Part shown: positions 12,621 to 24,840 of the stretch, piece after piece
Numbering within the stretch: position 1 is the stretch's first letter
How the letters are laid out: each line of letters opens with the position of its first letter
Source: Solenopsis invicta
Lineage: Eukaryota; Arthropoda; Insecta; Hymenoptera; Formicidae
Assembly: GCF_016802725.1 (NCBI RefSeq)
Contig: NC_052668.1
Location: forward strand, 24,298,501 to 24,362,500
DNA: 64,000 bases
Direction: 5' to 3'
Translations under genes and position numbers: made by a program
Notes under the pieces: model-generated
Seen by the model: only the letters and a program-made list of their open reading frames with translations
What the model was told of the DNA's origin: nothing
Databases searched by the model: none

Positions 12621-13578
12621 AACCATTTAGCTGATTAATAATTAACTGATATTTTCAAGTGATATTTATTATATCAATATTTTTTTGTAACCTTTTAACT
12701 TTCATAGCTATTTTATTCCATTTTGAAACGTTTTTCTTTTAAATGGATCCGAAACGCTGTTTATTCGTATACTTATTATTCGTTTCAAATTGGCATACTC
12801 GAGCCGAATAACTAAAATTCTATTTCAAAAGGTCAATCGAAATTAAACGGAGAATGGAAATTTGCCGTTTGCATTTATAACTTTGAATTTCTAAAAGTTG
12901 CCACCTGCTCAGGACGTGCGTGTGCGTGTGCGTGCGTCAATAGGCGCGTTTGCATGCGGACGCTCATACTCGCGTGGAATTCGTCCGGCGCGGCTCGGTT
13001 CGTCGGACATTGACGTAATCGTGCCCCAGTTGCACCGCTCGCTATTACGCAAACGTGTTGTTGTCGAAACGCGACCACGTCTGCCTCTTTCTCTCTCTCG
13101 TGCCTCGAGAAGGCGCGCGAAGAAATGGATTCCGACGTCGTCCCTTCTCGCGAATCTTGCCCCAATTACGTTGCGATCTTTTCTTCAATATTTATATATT
13201 GATTACCATCATGTGTGTCAACGTAATCTCCGTCGTATTATTGTCTTCTCTTGTTGAGTAGCTTATCTCTGATACGCATCGCCTTCCAATAAACGTTAAT
13301 ACGAAAATATGAAGAAACAAACAGCGAGAGGATGACTTTGGTTTTAGATCGTAGTTGAGAGATAAAAGCGAGTTTGAAGCTTATCTAGAAGCTAGACGCA
13401 GAGATAGAAAATGACTCGGGAGTGCGTTGAAAACAACTCGAACACGAAATCTCTCGCGCATTCTAGGATCAGTGCGCCTCGCCGCGCCGCGATCCGTCAA
13501 CTCGCGAGATGGATCCCATCGAAATTGTTCGGGCATTTTTTTCTCTCTAACCATTTTTTCTCTTTTCTGTCGTTTCAG

Positions 13579-13674
13579 GAGGTGACCGTGCCACTCAAGC
13601 CACTGACGGCGATCGCGCAGACCCCGCGGAAGGAGCACGAGTCCAAGTTCACCTTCATCCCTCATTTGGCGAAG
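13579..13674 (+). CDS. Internal coding exon, 32 codons, phase 0/0
   Basis: The acceptor has a long pyrimidine-rich tract (TTTTTTCTCTTTTCTGTCG) ending TTTCAG. The donor is GTAAGA. The frame begins EVTVPLKPLTAIAQ, continues with TPRKEHESK and ends FTFIPHLAK. Third-position GC is 28 of 32 codons, far above chance, which makes this the best-supported coding segment in the window. It is 96 bp with both splice junctions on codon boundaries, so it can be skipped in frame. The peptide is basic and proline-containing, with a TP dipeptide before RK as a possible proline-directed phosphosite (inference). No known domain is recognised. A cytoplasmic linker of a larger protein would fit, but I do not name the gene. 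Confidence 0.78.
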
Positions 13675-14316
13675 GTAAGAATCGATCGATCTACCCACTC
13701 ACCGTCGTAACTGGCTCTTACGTCTCGCCGATCAAAATGGCAAACGGGGAATCGAGAGTAATCACTGCGCTGCTTGAAAAAGCTTTGACATTTGCCAAAG
13801 CGAACGCTTTAATCCCTCCGTTAACAGCTGCGTACCATTTCAGAGAGAAAGAGAGACAGAGAGGACTTCCAACTTGGCGCGAAAGAGATTTTTTTTTCTG
13901 CACCCGATCTATTATTGCGTTTCTCACTCGTGATTTTTTTTTTTTTTTATTCAAAGTACGTAACAAGACGGATGGCGCACACGCGATGAAAAACGAAAGA
14001 ATGCGAAATGCTCTTAGCACGGTGAAGAGAGCTGATGCTCTTAAAAGATATAAATATAAATAACTTTTTATTCGGTATCGAAGTGAAAGGTTCGCGCTTT
14101 TCGCACGCGGCAGGGAAAGTGTTGAAGTTTATCGATCGTGTTATCGAAATTCATGCGAAGCGAAGAGCCACGCGTTGTATGTGTCACGGGTATAACGTTT
14201 CAATCAAAATAGCGTGAACGTGAACTTCGTTGTCGAAATGCGTGCATATTTTTGGGAAAAGCGAGAGGGACGGGCGCGGAACGGACGCGTGAGATTGACT
14301 TCACGCCTGTCTTTCT

Positions 14317-14342
14317 GTCTCTCTCTCTCTCTCTCTCTCTTT
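14317..14342. repeat. (TC)n microsatellite
   Basis: About twelve TC units in intronic sequence. Confidence 0.9.
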
Positions 14343-14680
14343 CGTGAGCGTGATAACTCACAAGCGTGATATCGATCGCGGCAACATTTCGGATCGTTCG
14401 TGCCACTTGGCACGATGTCAAGCGTCTCTCGCTCTGCGTGCCAGTGTGCGGTGTATGTGTGCGTGCAGTGTATTCCGGTGCGCACCGGTGCATACACGCG
14501 TACGTGAAGGCGAGTGGGTTTTGTCGTGGATGAGACGAGGCGAGAGAGGCATATCGTGTAATGTCTTATTTGCGAGAATTAGCATTTTACGAGTCACGAT
14601 GACTCGAATCCCAATCTCGCAACGATAATGCAGAGATTCGCGACAATCGTACGCGCGGTGCACGTAGCAGAATCCATACG

Positions 14681-14681
<1 letters not shown>

Positions 14682-14713
<32 letters not shown>
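14682..14713. repeat. (CA)n microsatellite
   Basis: About fifteen uninterrupted CA units. Translations of either strand give Thr-His or Val-Cys repeats only. Confidence 0.92.
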
Positions 14714-14716
<3 letters not shown>

Positions 14717-15195
14717 TGCACGTGCATTATTGACGCTGCGAATGGTCATTGCCGGAATGATTTTCGTGTTACGTTTAATTACTTGTTGGTATGTATTGTT
14801 ATTTCGCAATTAGCGCATTATTTGCATTTCTAATGGCGCGTTCGTTATTCTCCGGCGGTTGAAATTATTGGCGTTGACGGTTGCGGAGACGTTTAGCTGA
14901 TCGTCTAATTGAGCGTTTAATTGATCGGAATTCGCATTCGGTTACCGTTGTTGAAACACAATTTTGACGGGGCGGAACATTTGATACCTGCGGGCGAGTA
15001 ATTCTGGAGCAATAATGTCGGGGCCGGGTGGGAAATGTCTCGGATCGCATTAATTCTAGCTAGGTCCCGTGCTACTTGGCAACGTATCAAGCGTTCGCTG
15101 CTCTCAAAAGCTGCAACGAGCGCGGCCATAACGCGCGCCGACACGGCGCAGGGTGTGGGGACGAAGGTTAGACAGGGTCGTCCGACGTCGAGTGA

Positions 15196-15197
15196 AG

Positions 15198-15251
<54 letters not shown>

Positions 15252-15256
15252 AAGAC
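15196..15256. repeat. (GA)n microsatellite with interruptions
   Basis: A purine-only GA tract with two AAA interruptions. A Glu-Arg repeat frame results from it and is not a gene. In insects GA tracts can bind GAGA-type factors, but nothing else here shows that role. Confidence 0.9.
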
Positions 15257-15667
15257 GGAGAGCGGACCGTAAGAGCGCCGGTTTAATTCGGGGTACGCTC
15301 TTCTTGAAGCGCGTGGCGTGTCTCTTTTGCGGTGACACTCATCCGACGCAAAAACCTCGTCGCTTGACCACGCTCCGCGAAAAACGGTGTTATTTTGTAA
15401 ATAAAACTGCGGACGAAACTAATACGTCCGTCCACTCCTTTTAGCCTCACGTTTTTGTCGTTCTTGATAAAAGCCTTATCGCGATGACATTGATAAATAA
15501 AGTGGATTCTTTTACCTTCTCGAGATGGAAATGTGTAATTTTATATCTAAAAGACTTGCAAAGAAAATAAGTGAATTTATTTTTAATGAATGAAAGAATG
15601 GCGGAATTCTCTTGATAAAATAATGTTTTATCTTATTGTCAAATGTGGAAAATTTGTATTTGATTAA

Positions 15668-16206
15668 GGCTGCATCGGACATGCAGTTTCTGCAAAGTAA
15701 ATAAAATTTGGAAGTGTGTTTAAATTAACACTTCAAATAAACTCTGTACATACAAAAGTTGTGTGAATAAAATTAGATTTTTATTTAACATTTTTATAGT
15801 TTATTTACTTTATTTGTTAATAAAAATTAAATTATTTTTTACACCGTTAAGAAAAAGCTCATTTTTTTTGTATAAAGTACTTGAAGTATTCAATTTGATT
15901 TATACAAAATTTTATTGTGATTGTTTAGTAAATAGATTGTGCTTTTACAGAACTAATCTCTGCATCGCAGCGAAGTTTTACGTAAATCATTTTGAATTTT
16001 TAAAGTATTGTACTTAAATGAAAAAATCCAGATGTTTTTATTATTTTATAATTAATTATACTTTTATTAATGTACATGTCTACTTCTTACATTGAAATAA
16101 CTTTTTCTTTAGATCACCGTCAAATTTTTTCTACTATCAAACGCAATATAAGATAATGTTATATTTCATAATTTACTTAATGTTTTGAGGAATGTTTTAT
16201 ACATCC
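15668..16206 (+). mobile_element. TTAA-flanked MITE-like element, family C, copy 1
   Basis: TTAA lies at both borders (15664-15667 and 16207-16210). The ends are GGCTGCATCGG on the left and ACATCC on the right. The interior is homologous in inverted orientation to 40556-41111. Shared motifs include TTAACACTTCAAATAAACT, ACAAAAGTTGTGTGAATAA (one or two changes), AAATTTTTTCTACTA and CTTAATGTTTTGAG. It is about 540 bp, AT-rich and lacks a transposase. TTAA target duplication is typical of the piggyBac superfamily, so a piggyBac-type MITE is the natural inference, although the terminal GGATG differs from the usual C-rich piggyBac ends. Confidence 0.7.
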
Positions 16207-17276
16207 TTAAATGCATCATCACGAGTTAAATTAAAGTTTATTTGATGCTACGATTTACGTCTTCTCAACATTTACAATAATAATGAAAATTACAATAATA
16301 AAAATAGGGAATCGTTAAATAGTTTGTGAAAACAGGTAAGAAAGTGACTTATTCATAAAACTAAAGATACAAAAAGTGCATTTTTAAAAATACCAAAGGC
16401 AATTGCATATTAAATGAATATCGGACAACACAGTAAAAGGGAAGAAAAAGGAAACGAAAGAGAGGAAAGACAAGTGGAAAGATAAAGGGATTCGATTTAC
16501 TGCCGAAAGGTTTAATGGTTGTGTAAAAGTTAGATAGTTTTCAATTGAGTTAGCTTCTGAATTATACGCGTTATTTATCAATCGATCAGCTCTCTGAAAG
16601 TTTTTTTTACGAAACTTTCACCGGCTTCGCTTGCCGTTTATCACGCGCTGCAACCGATTTACAATGTCTGGTAGGACTTCGCTGCATGATATTTGCTACC
16701 CTGCACGCCGCAGGAGACTGCATTGCGTATTATAAATTCGTTCGCCCCTCTTCTCCCGTCCCGGCGACGGGACTGCGGAACGTTCGGCGTAGAGCCGGGG
16801 AAAAAGTGCACGCGATAAAAGAGGAAGAAGGAAAGAGGAGAGACCCGGCGAAAAAGATCGGCCTCGTAAAAGTGGATTAATTCGGACCGCCGCCGTATAT
16901 GCGGCACGTACACCTTCCCGCCCGGGGATTCTTTTTGCGTGCGCGAGTAAATTGTAATAACGGCCGAATGCAAAATCGCTACCGGCGTTTTCTCCGCTCA
17001 AACGTCGCGAGAATTACTCGTGGACTTAACCGGGAATGAAATAGAGCGGGCGCGTTCGCGTTCGCGAAAATTGCGTAGCGCCCGGCGGAATCCGCGTACG
17101 TGGTGGTCGGTACTTCGCGCTCTCGCAGATGAAAGGAATCGTTACGCGGTACAATGCGCGGCTTTTTGTAGACGGTATAATTACCGTTTAGCGGCTAACT
17201 TAAGCAGGTGCGTGCGCTTTGTATTATAATTTTGGGCGAGAAGTATGGAAATTCATGGTCTAATCCTCCGTCGCGT

Positions 17277-17485
17277 ACACGGAATGAACAATTTTATCGT
17301 AGCACCTAAAAATTTAGCTAGATGCAGATCAGAAAATAATTTTCATGTTTATGAACTATTAAAATTATTATTTAAGTCATTCGCGTGACGATGCTGCTGC
17401 AAAACGTTTCGACGTTTTAGCAACTAATTTAAACTTTTTGACGGTTAAACATAATTATTTTCAGTAAAATTGTTCTCTCCTTGTA
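17277..17485 (+). mobile_element. MITE-like element, family F, copy 1
   Basis: The left end ACACGGA is followed by about 50 bp not found in the other copy. The part from GATCAGAAAATAATTTT (about 17330) matches, base for base over long stretches, the reverse complement of 29942-30122. Shared landmarks are GCTGCTGC, GACGTTTTAGCAACTAA, an ATAATTAT block and AAAATTGTT. The right end TCTCTCCTTGTA is a decayed form of the family end TCCGTGT. Non-coding. Confidence 0.65.
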
Positions 17486-18271
17486 AAGTAGGAATAATTG
17501 TTAATTAAACTGACTGAATTAAATATTTCGTGCAGTTTAGATTGATGACAACTGCCTACCTCAAATCGAACGGCAGCGACAATAATTTCTTTTACAAGAG
17601 CATCGCCGTTAATCCGACTTTTTTCTGCGGACACTGCGGTCCGTGCGCTGCGCGGCCGCTAGTTGGTTGCTCCGCGTGAGGTTTCGCGGGAGTACCGCCG
17701 GGACTGAGATGTTATTTCATTCGCGATTACAAGAATGCGCGTAAAGGGCCGCCAAACCGCGCGATAAATTTCTATTATGCCGGGGGAGAAGGGTCTGGCC
17801 CGGGTATCAAGGGAGACGCAGGGACGCGTTGTAAATTACTCTATGCGGAAACGAGAGAAGCGAGGAGACAAAGTACACTCTCGCGGTTCCCTTTACAAAT
17901 TTTCCCAGATCCGTTTAATTTCCCGCTGTTGTTTTCACGAACTTTCCTCCTTTCGCTCCCCCTTTGCAACGTTAAATCCTTACCGACGTTATTTGACAAA
18001 CTATGTGTAAACTATGCCCGAGTTATTTGCCGTATGCCATTTTGTAGAAGCGAATATAATTCTCGGCAGGTGTTTGTGCGCACGACGACGACGACGTCTC
18101 TCGTGCTGGTACTTGACGCGCTAGTTCCTAACGGTAAATTAGATTCTGCAAAAAGGGACCGACCAAGCTCGTGTGATCAGTCCCTTCCGGCAGATTGTGA
18201 TAGCAGAAGCTAATTGTCCTGAGTAAACACGAGTTTTTAATTCTATTTTGTTGTTGTTGTTGCTGTTACAG

Positions 18272-18305
18272 TTGACGGAAGTCCCACCAGAGCCCGCAAA
18301 GCCTC
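18272..18305 (+). CDS. Micro-exon of 34 bp, phase 0/1
   Basis: The acceptor is a TTG/TTGC pyrimidine-rich repeat ending TTACAG. The donor is GTGAGT at 18306. In the frame carried over from the upstream exons it reads LTEVPPEPAKP plus one leftover C. The next frame meets TGA at once. The peptide is proline- and glutamate-rich with a PPEP core, typical of a disordered linker. Because 34 is not a multiple of three, the next exon must enter in phase 1. The 60664 exon has the same layout in phase 0: four codons, then CCACCA at the same offset, ending on a lone C before the donor. The two may therefore be alternatives for one position (inference). Gene family not recognised. Confidence 0.6.
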
Positions 18306-19011
18306 GTGAGTACTTAAAGCTTTCTTTATCTCTTATACTTTCTACAAAACTCTGCATGCCACGTTGGATAAGCTGCGAATGTGTGTGTGAGAGAGCGTTA
18401 CGCGTGCGGCAAGTTTTCTTTTGATTGTAATTCCTTCGAGTATTTATAGCGAGAGAAGAAAAAAAGAAGTAATCTCTTTCGTGCGTTACGCAAGCGTGCC
18501 ACGAATCATTTATATCCGCGTAATTGGTATGCAGTTTCTCGCGCACGCTTATTTTCATATACGGGATCACTTGTTATGTACGGGATTATTTAATGATTAT
18601 TATATCATGCTTTTTTTTGTGTCAAAATTGGACGCGCGACGGGGAGCCCTCGCGCGTCGTTGCCGCACGCTCGCTGCATTTTCACGAGGTTGAAGTTTTA
18701 TTAATGTCGGCCGCTGAACGCGCCGCTGTCAACTTTCGAGCCAGGCGTGTACCGGCGTTTACCGCAATTTTTCGCGATAAAACACACGTTGTGTCGGAAT
18801 ACAGAATATAGGATCACCGATGGACATAATTTCCGGAAACTGTCCGCTACATTCGCCGGCGATTAAAACGCGACGCTGCTGCGTGCATTGCATTGCACGA
18901 AACGACATTTTAAAGTCGTGCGCGCGGTCGAATGGATATTAATCGACGGATCCGTAATTCGCGCGTGTAGTATCGATATGTGGAATTCACGGGTCGATGC
19001 GACAGTTTTGT

Positions 19012-19043
19012 GCGCGCGCGCGCGCGTGTGTTATGTATGTATG

Positions 19044-19078
<35 letters not shown>
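19012..19078. repeat. Compound (CG)n-(GTAT)n-(TA)n microsatellite
   Basis: About seven CG units pass into TGTATG units and then about sixteen TA units. The alternating purine-pyrimidine composition could adopt non-B DNA. Non-coding. Confidence 0.9.
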
Positions 19079-19083
<5 letters not shown>

Positions 19084-20569
19084 TAACAAGTTTTCATAAA
19101 AACAAGGGAAAAAGAAGAGAGAAAAACGGAGGTGGGAGGGAGCATTCGCTGCGGCGGGTAGCGTGTAAAACCTGTGGATTCCGCGCAAAATCCCGCCGAT
19201 CGTCGATTTTGCGGTTGCGATTTCATGAATCAGCGATACGACCCCTGGCATTCGTTCATTTAGCCGTTTAAGCGCGCGAAATACGCGTTATTTATTCGCT
19301 CGTGCGATCCTCGTGCGACTCATTATTTACCGCGGTTACGCAGGCCATTTTCACGCGGAACGACTCGTGCTCTGGTTTAATCTCGCTATCAGTTTCTTGT
19401 GGCGTTTATATCGCTGTGAATCCTCCATAGCCTTTAAACTTAAACCTCAAACACTTCGGAATAATTTATGATTTTATTACGAGTGGCTAAGTGAAAATTA
19501 ATTCAACCTGCAATTTTTACCGTCTCATTATTATTGAAACGAAAATTGGCATTTGGCGAACATGGGATACTCAAACGTTAGAATTCGTTGTCGCGTTACA
19601 AGAAATAATTTTTCGCGCAAACGATTGTAATAAGGAATAACGGAATTTCACGGAAATACACGCCCTCCTCGCGTCCGTTGTGTGCGTTAAAAGTGCAACC
19701 ACGACGGCTTGAAAGCGTAATATTCGCGTTGGAGGCATTTAAATATTTGACATCTCCTCGCGAGAGTACCGCAGAGCGCACCGGAAGCTTTTCATAGCGT
19801 AATATTTTTATATATGTTAAATTCAACCTTCTTCTCGACGTTACGCGGAGACCCAGGAGGTACGTTTTACTATTAAAAGTAATTTAACACTTTGCGTTAA
19901 TAGCCGCATTAATATTAATGTTAATGCCATGATTTACCAACCTGATGTTTCGTTAAACGAGCGGTATGTTTATGCAGGAATTAATTACAGGTCCCGGTAA
20001 GAGAGAGCTGTATTCATTACAGTAGATAATAAATAGCGAAACAGGCTCGATCAAACCTGTTAATTAGCGTGCGAAATCGATTTTCGTGATTAATTTTCTG
20101 GACGGGGGGGGAGGGGGGACAGAAATCTTCAGGAGGATCTACGTTCACTTTGGTCAAATGAGCACGTAAGTCGTGAGAAAAATCTGTGAATTCGTTGATA
20201 TTCCGACATTTCTAAGCGACGGCGGAAAGGGTTACTGTTTCATGAATTAACCATTTCTCCCTTCCCGTCGTTTCCCCGCCCGATGAATGCTCGAATGCCA
20301 GTGGCCACTTTACAACGACTATTATCGGGGTTACAACCGCTCCTCGTCAACAATCGGGAGTCGGGACGAATTTGCTTCTCGTTGGGTAAATTTGAACTAG
20401 TCCTCTCCGCGATAAGCCTATTTCGCGCCCTTTACACGATTGCATTGTGCGAAAATCGCGTAACTCATTGAACAAAGCTGCTTTGAATAAAGGAGCGGCG
20501 AGGCGATTCTTGAAAGAAAAAGGATAGGTCGACGTCGAACGAATCTTTTTTATTAAATTTTTATTGCTG

Positions 20570-20800
20570 TACGTTTTTCTTTATAAGTAGGAAATGTACA
20601 TAAAAAAAGTATAAAAGGTATTTTGTACATGGAATATTTTTTGAAATTTATTTTAGGAAGTAAACATTAATTGGCAATTTATTAACGAACAGGATACATT
20701 GTATGTAATATGTACTTATTGTTAATAAATTGTCAATTAAGAATAAAAATATAGTTTTTAAAAATATCCTTTATACGTATGCTTTTTATTCGCTGTATAA
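20570..20800. mobile_element. AT-rich foldback element
   Basis: Inner arms ATTAATTGGCAATTTATTAAC (20667-20687) and its near reverse complement at 20720-20738 are separated by about 30 bp. Weaker outer arms (AAGTATAAAAGGTATTTT near 20609 and its partial complement near 20765) extend the symmetry. There is no coding potential and no second copy in the window. It could be a MITE or simply palindromic AT-rich DNA. Confidence 0.45.
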
Positions 20801-22669
20801 ATTGAAAAGTGTAATGTATAAATGATAATATAATAAAAATATAGTAGAAATAGTAATAATAAAAAATTATTTTTGTATTTGAAAAATACAGGAAATGTAA
20901 ACAAGATATACTAGTGATCGTATAATTATGGTAACGACAGAGATTAATGGTCGCGCATTTTATAAAATCGATTGATAAAAATTACCATCACTGAATAGTA
21001 TGAATGGCAAGTTGCTTTTAAAAAAGTTGGAGAACCGGTAGAATTTTTCATAAATAACGACGTTTTAATTATCTCGTATTTTGCATGTGCGGCCTGCATT
21101 TTACAAGCGTTTTGCGCGCAATTGCATTAAACGAGTGACGTTTCTCCGTAATCATGATGTAGTGGATGAGAGCTGGAAATTGTTGGGTGACGCAGATCTT
21201 CTGGAAAGGGACAAGAATATATCTAAACGTACACCCACGTTTCTTCTTTCCTCATCGGAATTTCGCGGAACGGCATCGTATATACGGCGCGGCGCGGCGC
21301 GGTTACGACTTATCAATTTATTTCTCTCTAGAATCACGAAGGTCGACAGTTTCCCGTTAACGAGGTCCGGTATATCTTCCGTGAACTGCAACAGGATCCG
21401 CCGAGGAATCCATTCGTGCGAATTTCTCTCTAAGAGGGAGTGAGAGAGAAAGAGGAAATCGGAAAAGGTCGCATTCTACGAAAATTCGATTTGGCGCAAG
21501 ATATACCCGGAGGAAAAATCGGAAGTAGACTCGTAATCATTTCACCCAGTCCTCGTTATGCCGAACGTCGACGTGGTATAACGAGAAACGGGGAAATTTT
21601 CCACGTAGAAAATGGGTAGTTTTGTATAAGTTTCACGGAGACGAGGAGAACACCGCTTGCGACTTTACGTCTACAAATCCGACACCATACGAACTTTGGT
21701 TGGATCTTCGCGTTTGAACTCGTTGTAGAGGCGACGATGTGAGTTTCGATCGGGTCTGTACCTCGACGCTCCATTGAGCAAATTAATGAGGACCGCGCGC
21801 GACATTATTGAGCCACGCAGGCGCGCACGTGTAACATCGTCGGCACGTAATACCGTTGTAATATCGTGATCTGCGAATTCGCTCGATGAACACTATTAAC
21901 GCATCGCAGATTACGCGACGTTATATCAAAATCCGATTTTATTACATTACGACTAAACCACAATTATCGATTGACAGGTTTTTCGGTCAATTTGATCTTC
22001 GATTCTTTTCGGTTTTTCTTCGTTATATGCATTTTATTTATTGTAGAACTTATCGAAACACGGGGGTTGATTTAAATTTGATTTTAACATATCTGGAATC
22101 CTCGCGATCTATTATCGAGAGTAGTCTAAATTTAGAATTCGCGTTTGGAGTTTACCTTCACTTCAGCCAGAGTTCGTTTTATTATCAATTAGTTTCGCGC
22201 TTTCGGGTCTCGGAACTAGTTCACCGCGGAAACTCGGCGGAGGGGGAGGTGAGAATTCCCAAAGGGCCGCAGTTATATTCAAGCACTTCGTGGAAAAATC
22301 CTGATACTCCCTTAAATAACTAACTAACAAGGAGCCGTTAGGCGGAGGACTTAATTCCGCGAAGCGTATCGCCGGTTGATTAGCGTGTGCGAGAGACGAA
22401 GGAGTCGAGGTTGTGTCGAGCTGATTAAGAGAGAGCTGAGGGAAACGCGTTTAACATCGGAATCCCGACACGCGTGCTATACCCACGCCCACGCCCACGA
22501 CGGATGCACGATGCAGTCGTCTACCTGCGCACGCGTGCCCACGCGATCGAGTTATAAACCCATATTCACCTCTACTACGGAGGGTGGCGCCGGTCATCAC
22601 GTCGGCGTTAATGAGCGAAGGCGCGATCGCGTGACCGAAGACCTTTGATGAACCTTGGGCCGTAGACGC

Positions 22670-22726
22670 CGGGGATGAATGAGGAATGAACGATTCGGCA
22701 CAATCGTTCATCCCTTATTCACCCCG
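22670..22726. other. Short stable hairpin, about 25-bp stem
   Basis: The left arm 22670-22695 (ends GGAATGAACGATT) pairs with the right arm 22702-22726 (begins AATCGTTCATCCC) around a six-base loop, CGGCAC. Two mismatches and one bulged base interrupt the stem. It is too short in stem and loop for a normal animal microRNA precursor, and no known mature microRNA was recognised. An inverted-repeat remnant is the main alternative. Confidence 0.6.
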
Positions 22727-23889
22727 ACGATCAAGCGACTCGACAATCGACGGCAATCGTGAAAGTTTTCTTTTCTGCTGGGAGTTCGTGATATTCTGCA
22801 GTCGGGCACTAATGTGACTAGTAAAGTTTCGTACCGAGGTGTCTGAAATATTTAGGAACTCGAACTCTTCCACACATTCCTGAATCCGGAGAAATCAAAA
22901 TTGAACGTGTCTTACAGTTTGTTTAAAATAAAAAAAAAATATATATATACCTATTAATTGTAATAAATTATAATAAATATTTTATATTGTGCTTTATGCA
23001 AAAGAATAGACATGTGGCGTATTACACAATTCTGGCTATGTCGTGATATAAAATAGAGTTAAGAGTAGAAAAATAAAATTACCAAGACGTGTGCGAAGTT
23101 TTTCTCTTTTCCAAAAATTTGTGATTTTAAAATTGAAATTCTTCGTTGTCGGATATCGCTCTTGTTTCAGGTTCCTAAACTCTCATGATGGGAAGAACAG
23201 CGTAAAAAGAGTTTCACATTGATTTTTAGTGGAATAGTTTGAAACGATTTGAAGTGGAAACGCCTTGGAAGCGATATCGACGAATATATACGCGCGAGTC
23301 ATTTTGCGACGAACGTCTGCGAACGATCGCGCTTTCTCGACGAATAACGCGCGAAACGGGCGGAACGGGTTTGCGATGAATTATTACGTGCTTCGCAAAG
23401 TCATCGTGGAGTTCAAGAACGCACGTCGATCAATGTTCCGCTGCCGCAAGCGACCTAGTGAAGAGGTTCGGTTTCCGGTTCCCAGGAACTCACGCGCCCG
23501 AGGAACTTTTGACGTAACCGACCACATCCTTGATCTTTATGGACCCATGTTACGGTTCTTCACAGAGATCATCTTTTCTCGCTCGTTTCTCTGTCGTCTT
23601 TCCTTTTCTCCCAATTTTCTTTTTTTCTGTCACATACTTTTATCTCTCTCTCTTTCTCTTTTCCTTTTTTCGCAGCTCTCGTTGCCTCTTCGCGCATTTC
23701 CCTCGTCATCCGCGAAACTCTCTTTCGCCCTTTGCGATTTTGTCTTCTTCCTCGCCTCTGTCTTTCTCACTTCCTGGTCTACCGCGCCGCCACCACCACC
23801 CTCCGCTCTCCCGTTCTACCTCACTCTCCCGCTCCCGCCGTCCGCGATACGTCGAGTAGGATGAGCAAGGGCGACGAGATGAGGAGGTT

Positions 23890-23913
23890 GGTTGGTTTCC
23901 ATGGAGACCAACC
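23890..23913. promoter_or_regulatory. Palindromic RFX/X-box-like site
   Basis: A 24-bp near-perfect palindrome centred on CCATGG, with one mismatched pair. Its core GTTTCCATGGAGAC (23895-23908) matches the two-half-site pattern of RFX-family binding sites (GTNRCC and RGNAAC half-sites). It lies in a CpG-rich block. An ATG-initiated open frame crosses it from 23862 but has no other coding evidence. A role as an enhancer or promoter element is inferred from the motif only. Confidence 0.5.
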
Positions 23914-24539
23914 AGCTTGCACTGGCATCTCCCGGTTGAACCGCCGCCGTCTATCGCGCCGCGCCGCGTCGCGCTCTCGCCCGTCTCGCGAACCGACGCG
24001 CGGGACGACACGACGGTAACCGGCAAAACCGAATCGTACACGCGGAATCCGGCTCTTCTGAATTTCATCAGGCACCGTCATCGGAGAGAGGACGGCGTCT
24101 GTCTATTTTCGAGCGGCAGTTATTCCTCAATCTCCCCGCCCTGCCCCGTCGCGTCGGGGAGCAGCGCTTTCGTGGTCAGGGATCGGTTAAACGGATGGGG
24201 AAAATGTTTTGGATAGATATATCGAGAGACACGCGAATATATGGGAAGATGTATGTATAAAATTTCTGCTATTTTCGTCCTCTCTCTCTCGTTGGCGCGC
24301 TACGTCTCAAATTTATCGCCGCTTCTCGCTGGAATGGATGGTTACGAGGTTATTATTCAGTTGTGATACGAAATTATCACTCGGGTGTGGATAATGTAAA
24401 GCCCACTTTGGACGATCTATTAAATTGCAATTCTATTTATATTACATGCTGTGTAATCTCTGAAAAACGTTTGGATGATTAGCGGGCGCTTGTGCTTTGC
24501 GCGAGGGAGAGAGAAATTGATTGATTAAGCGTTTATTAC

Positions 24540-24840
24540 AGTTATAGAGTAAGTCCTCTAAGAACAAATGTAGAACAAGAACAGTACAGAGACTATAACA
24601 ACGATAACGAGTAGTATAAAATAAAACGGAAAAGAATTACAACGAAACAAAAGTTAGAACATAAATAAACTTGAGAGAAAAGAAAAATTATGTACGCGAA
24701 TGAAGAAATGAGATGTAATGATGAAAATAATACAATGTAGTTGTAATGAAATAAGAACAAATTGAAATTGCTTGAGTGCTGAAAAGAGAAAGAGAATCGA
24801 AGAATGAAGAGAGAGAGGGAGAGACATGCATATATAACAG
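24540..24840. other. Strand-asymmetric purine-rich block
   Basis: For about 300 bp the plus strand is strongly A+G-biased, with repeated short motifs such as AACAA, GAAAAGA and GAATGAAGA, ending in a GA-rich run. The reverse strand gives open frames rich in Ser, Leu and Phe that are only translations of pyrimidine runs. No inverted ends were found. The origin is unclear. Confidence 0.5.

Larger units (their letters stand above)
562..13578 (+). other. Intron of about 13 kb
   Basis: Runs from a GTAAGT donor to a strong polypyrimidine/TTTCAG acceptor. GC-rich stretches (about 1-3.9, 4.4-7.5 and 10.4-12.3 kb) have many overlapping chance open frames on both strands. AT-rich stretches (0.6-0.9, 3.9-4.4, 8.2-9.4, 9.8-10.4 and 12.3-12.9 kb) contain mobile-element or AT-rich non-coding sequence. 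It holds the elements at 661 and 8153, microsatellites at 2.8, 3.3 and 4.9 kb, the palindrome cluster at 11.1 kb and the tandem duplication at 12.29 kb. No convincing exon or RNA gene was found in the rest. Confidence 0.55.
13675..18271 (+). other. Intron of about 4.6 kb
   Basis: Lies between the 96-bp and 34-bp exons. It holds CT, CA and GA microsatellites at 14.3, 14.7 and 15.2 kb, an AT-rich island with a TTAA-flanked element at 15.67-16.21 kb, and the element at 17.28 kb. The acceptor end is TTGTTGTTGTTGCTGTTACAG. The GC-rich remainder (16.6-17.2 and 17.6-18.2 kb) shows only chance open frames and no additional exon that I can support. Confidence 0.5.

Noticed and set aside
23265..23864. 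199-codon open frame, longest but one in the window
   Set aside because: Most of it is Ser/Leu/Phe from pyrimidine tracts and it has no splice signals fitting the gene.
23862..24019. ATG-started small frame crossing the RFX-like palindrome
   Set aside because: The C-terminal half is Arg/Ser-rich translation of CpG-rich DNA, and there is no further evidence of coding.
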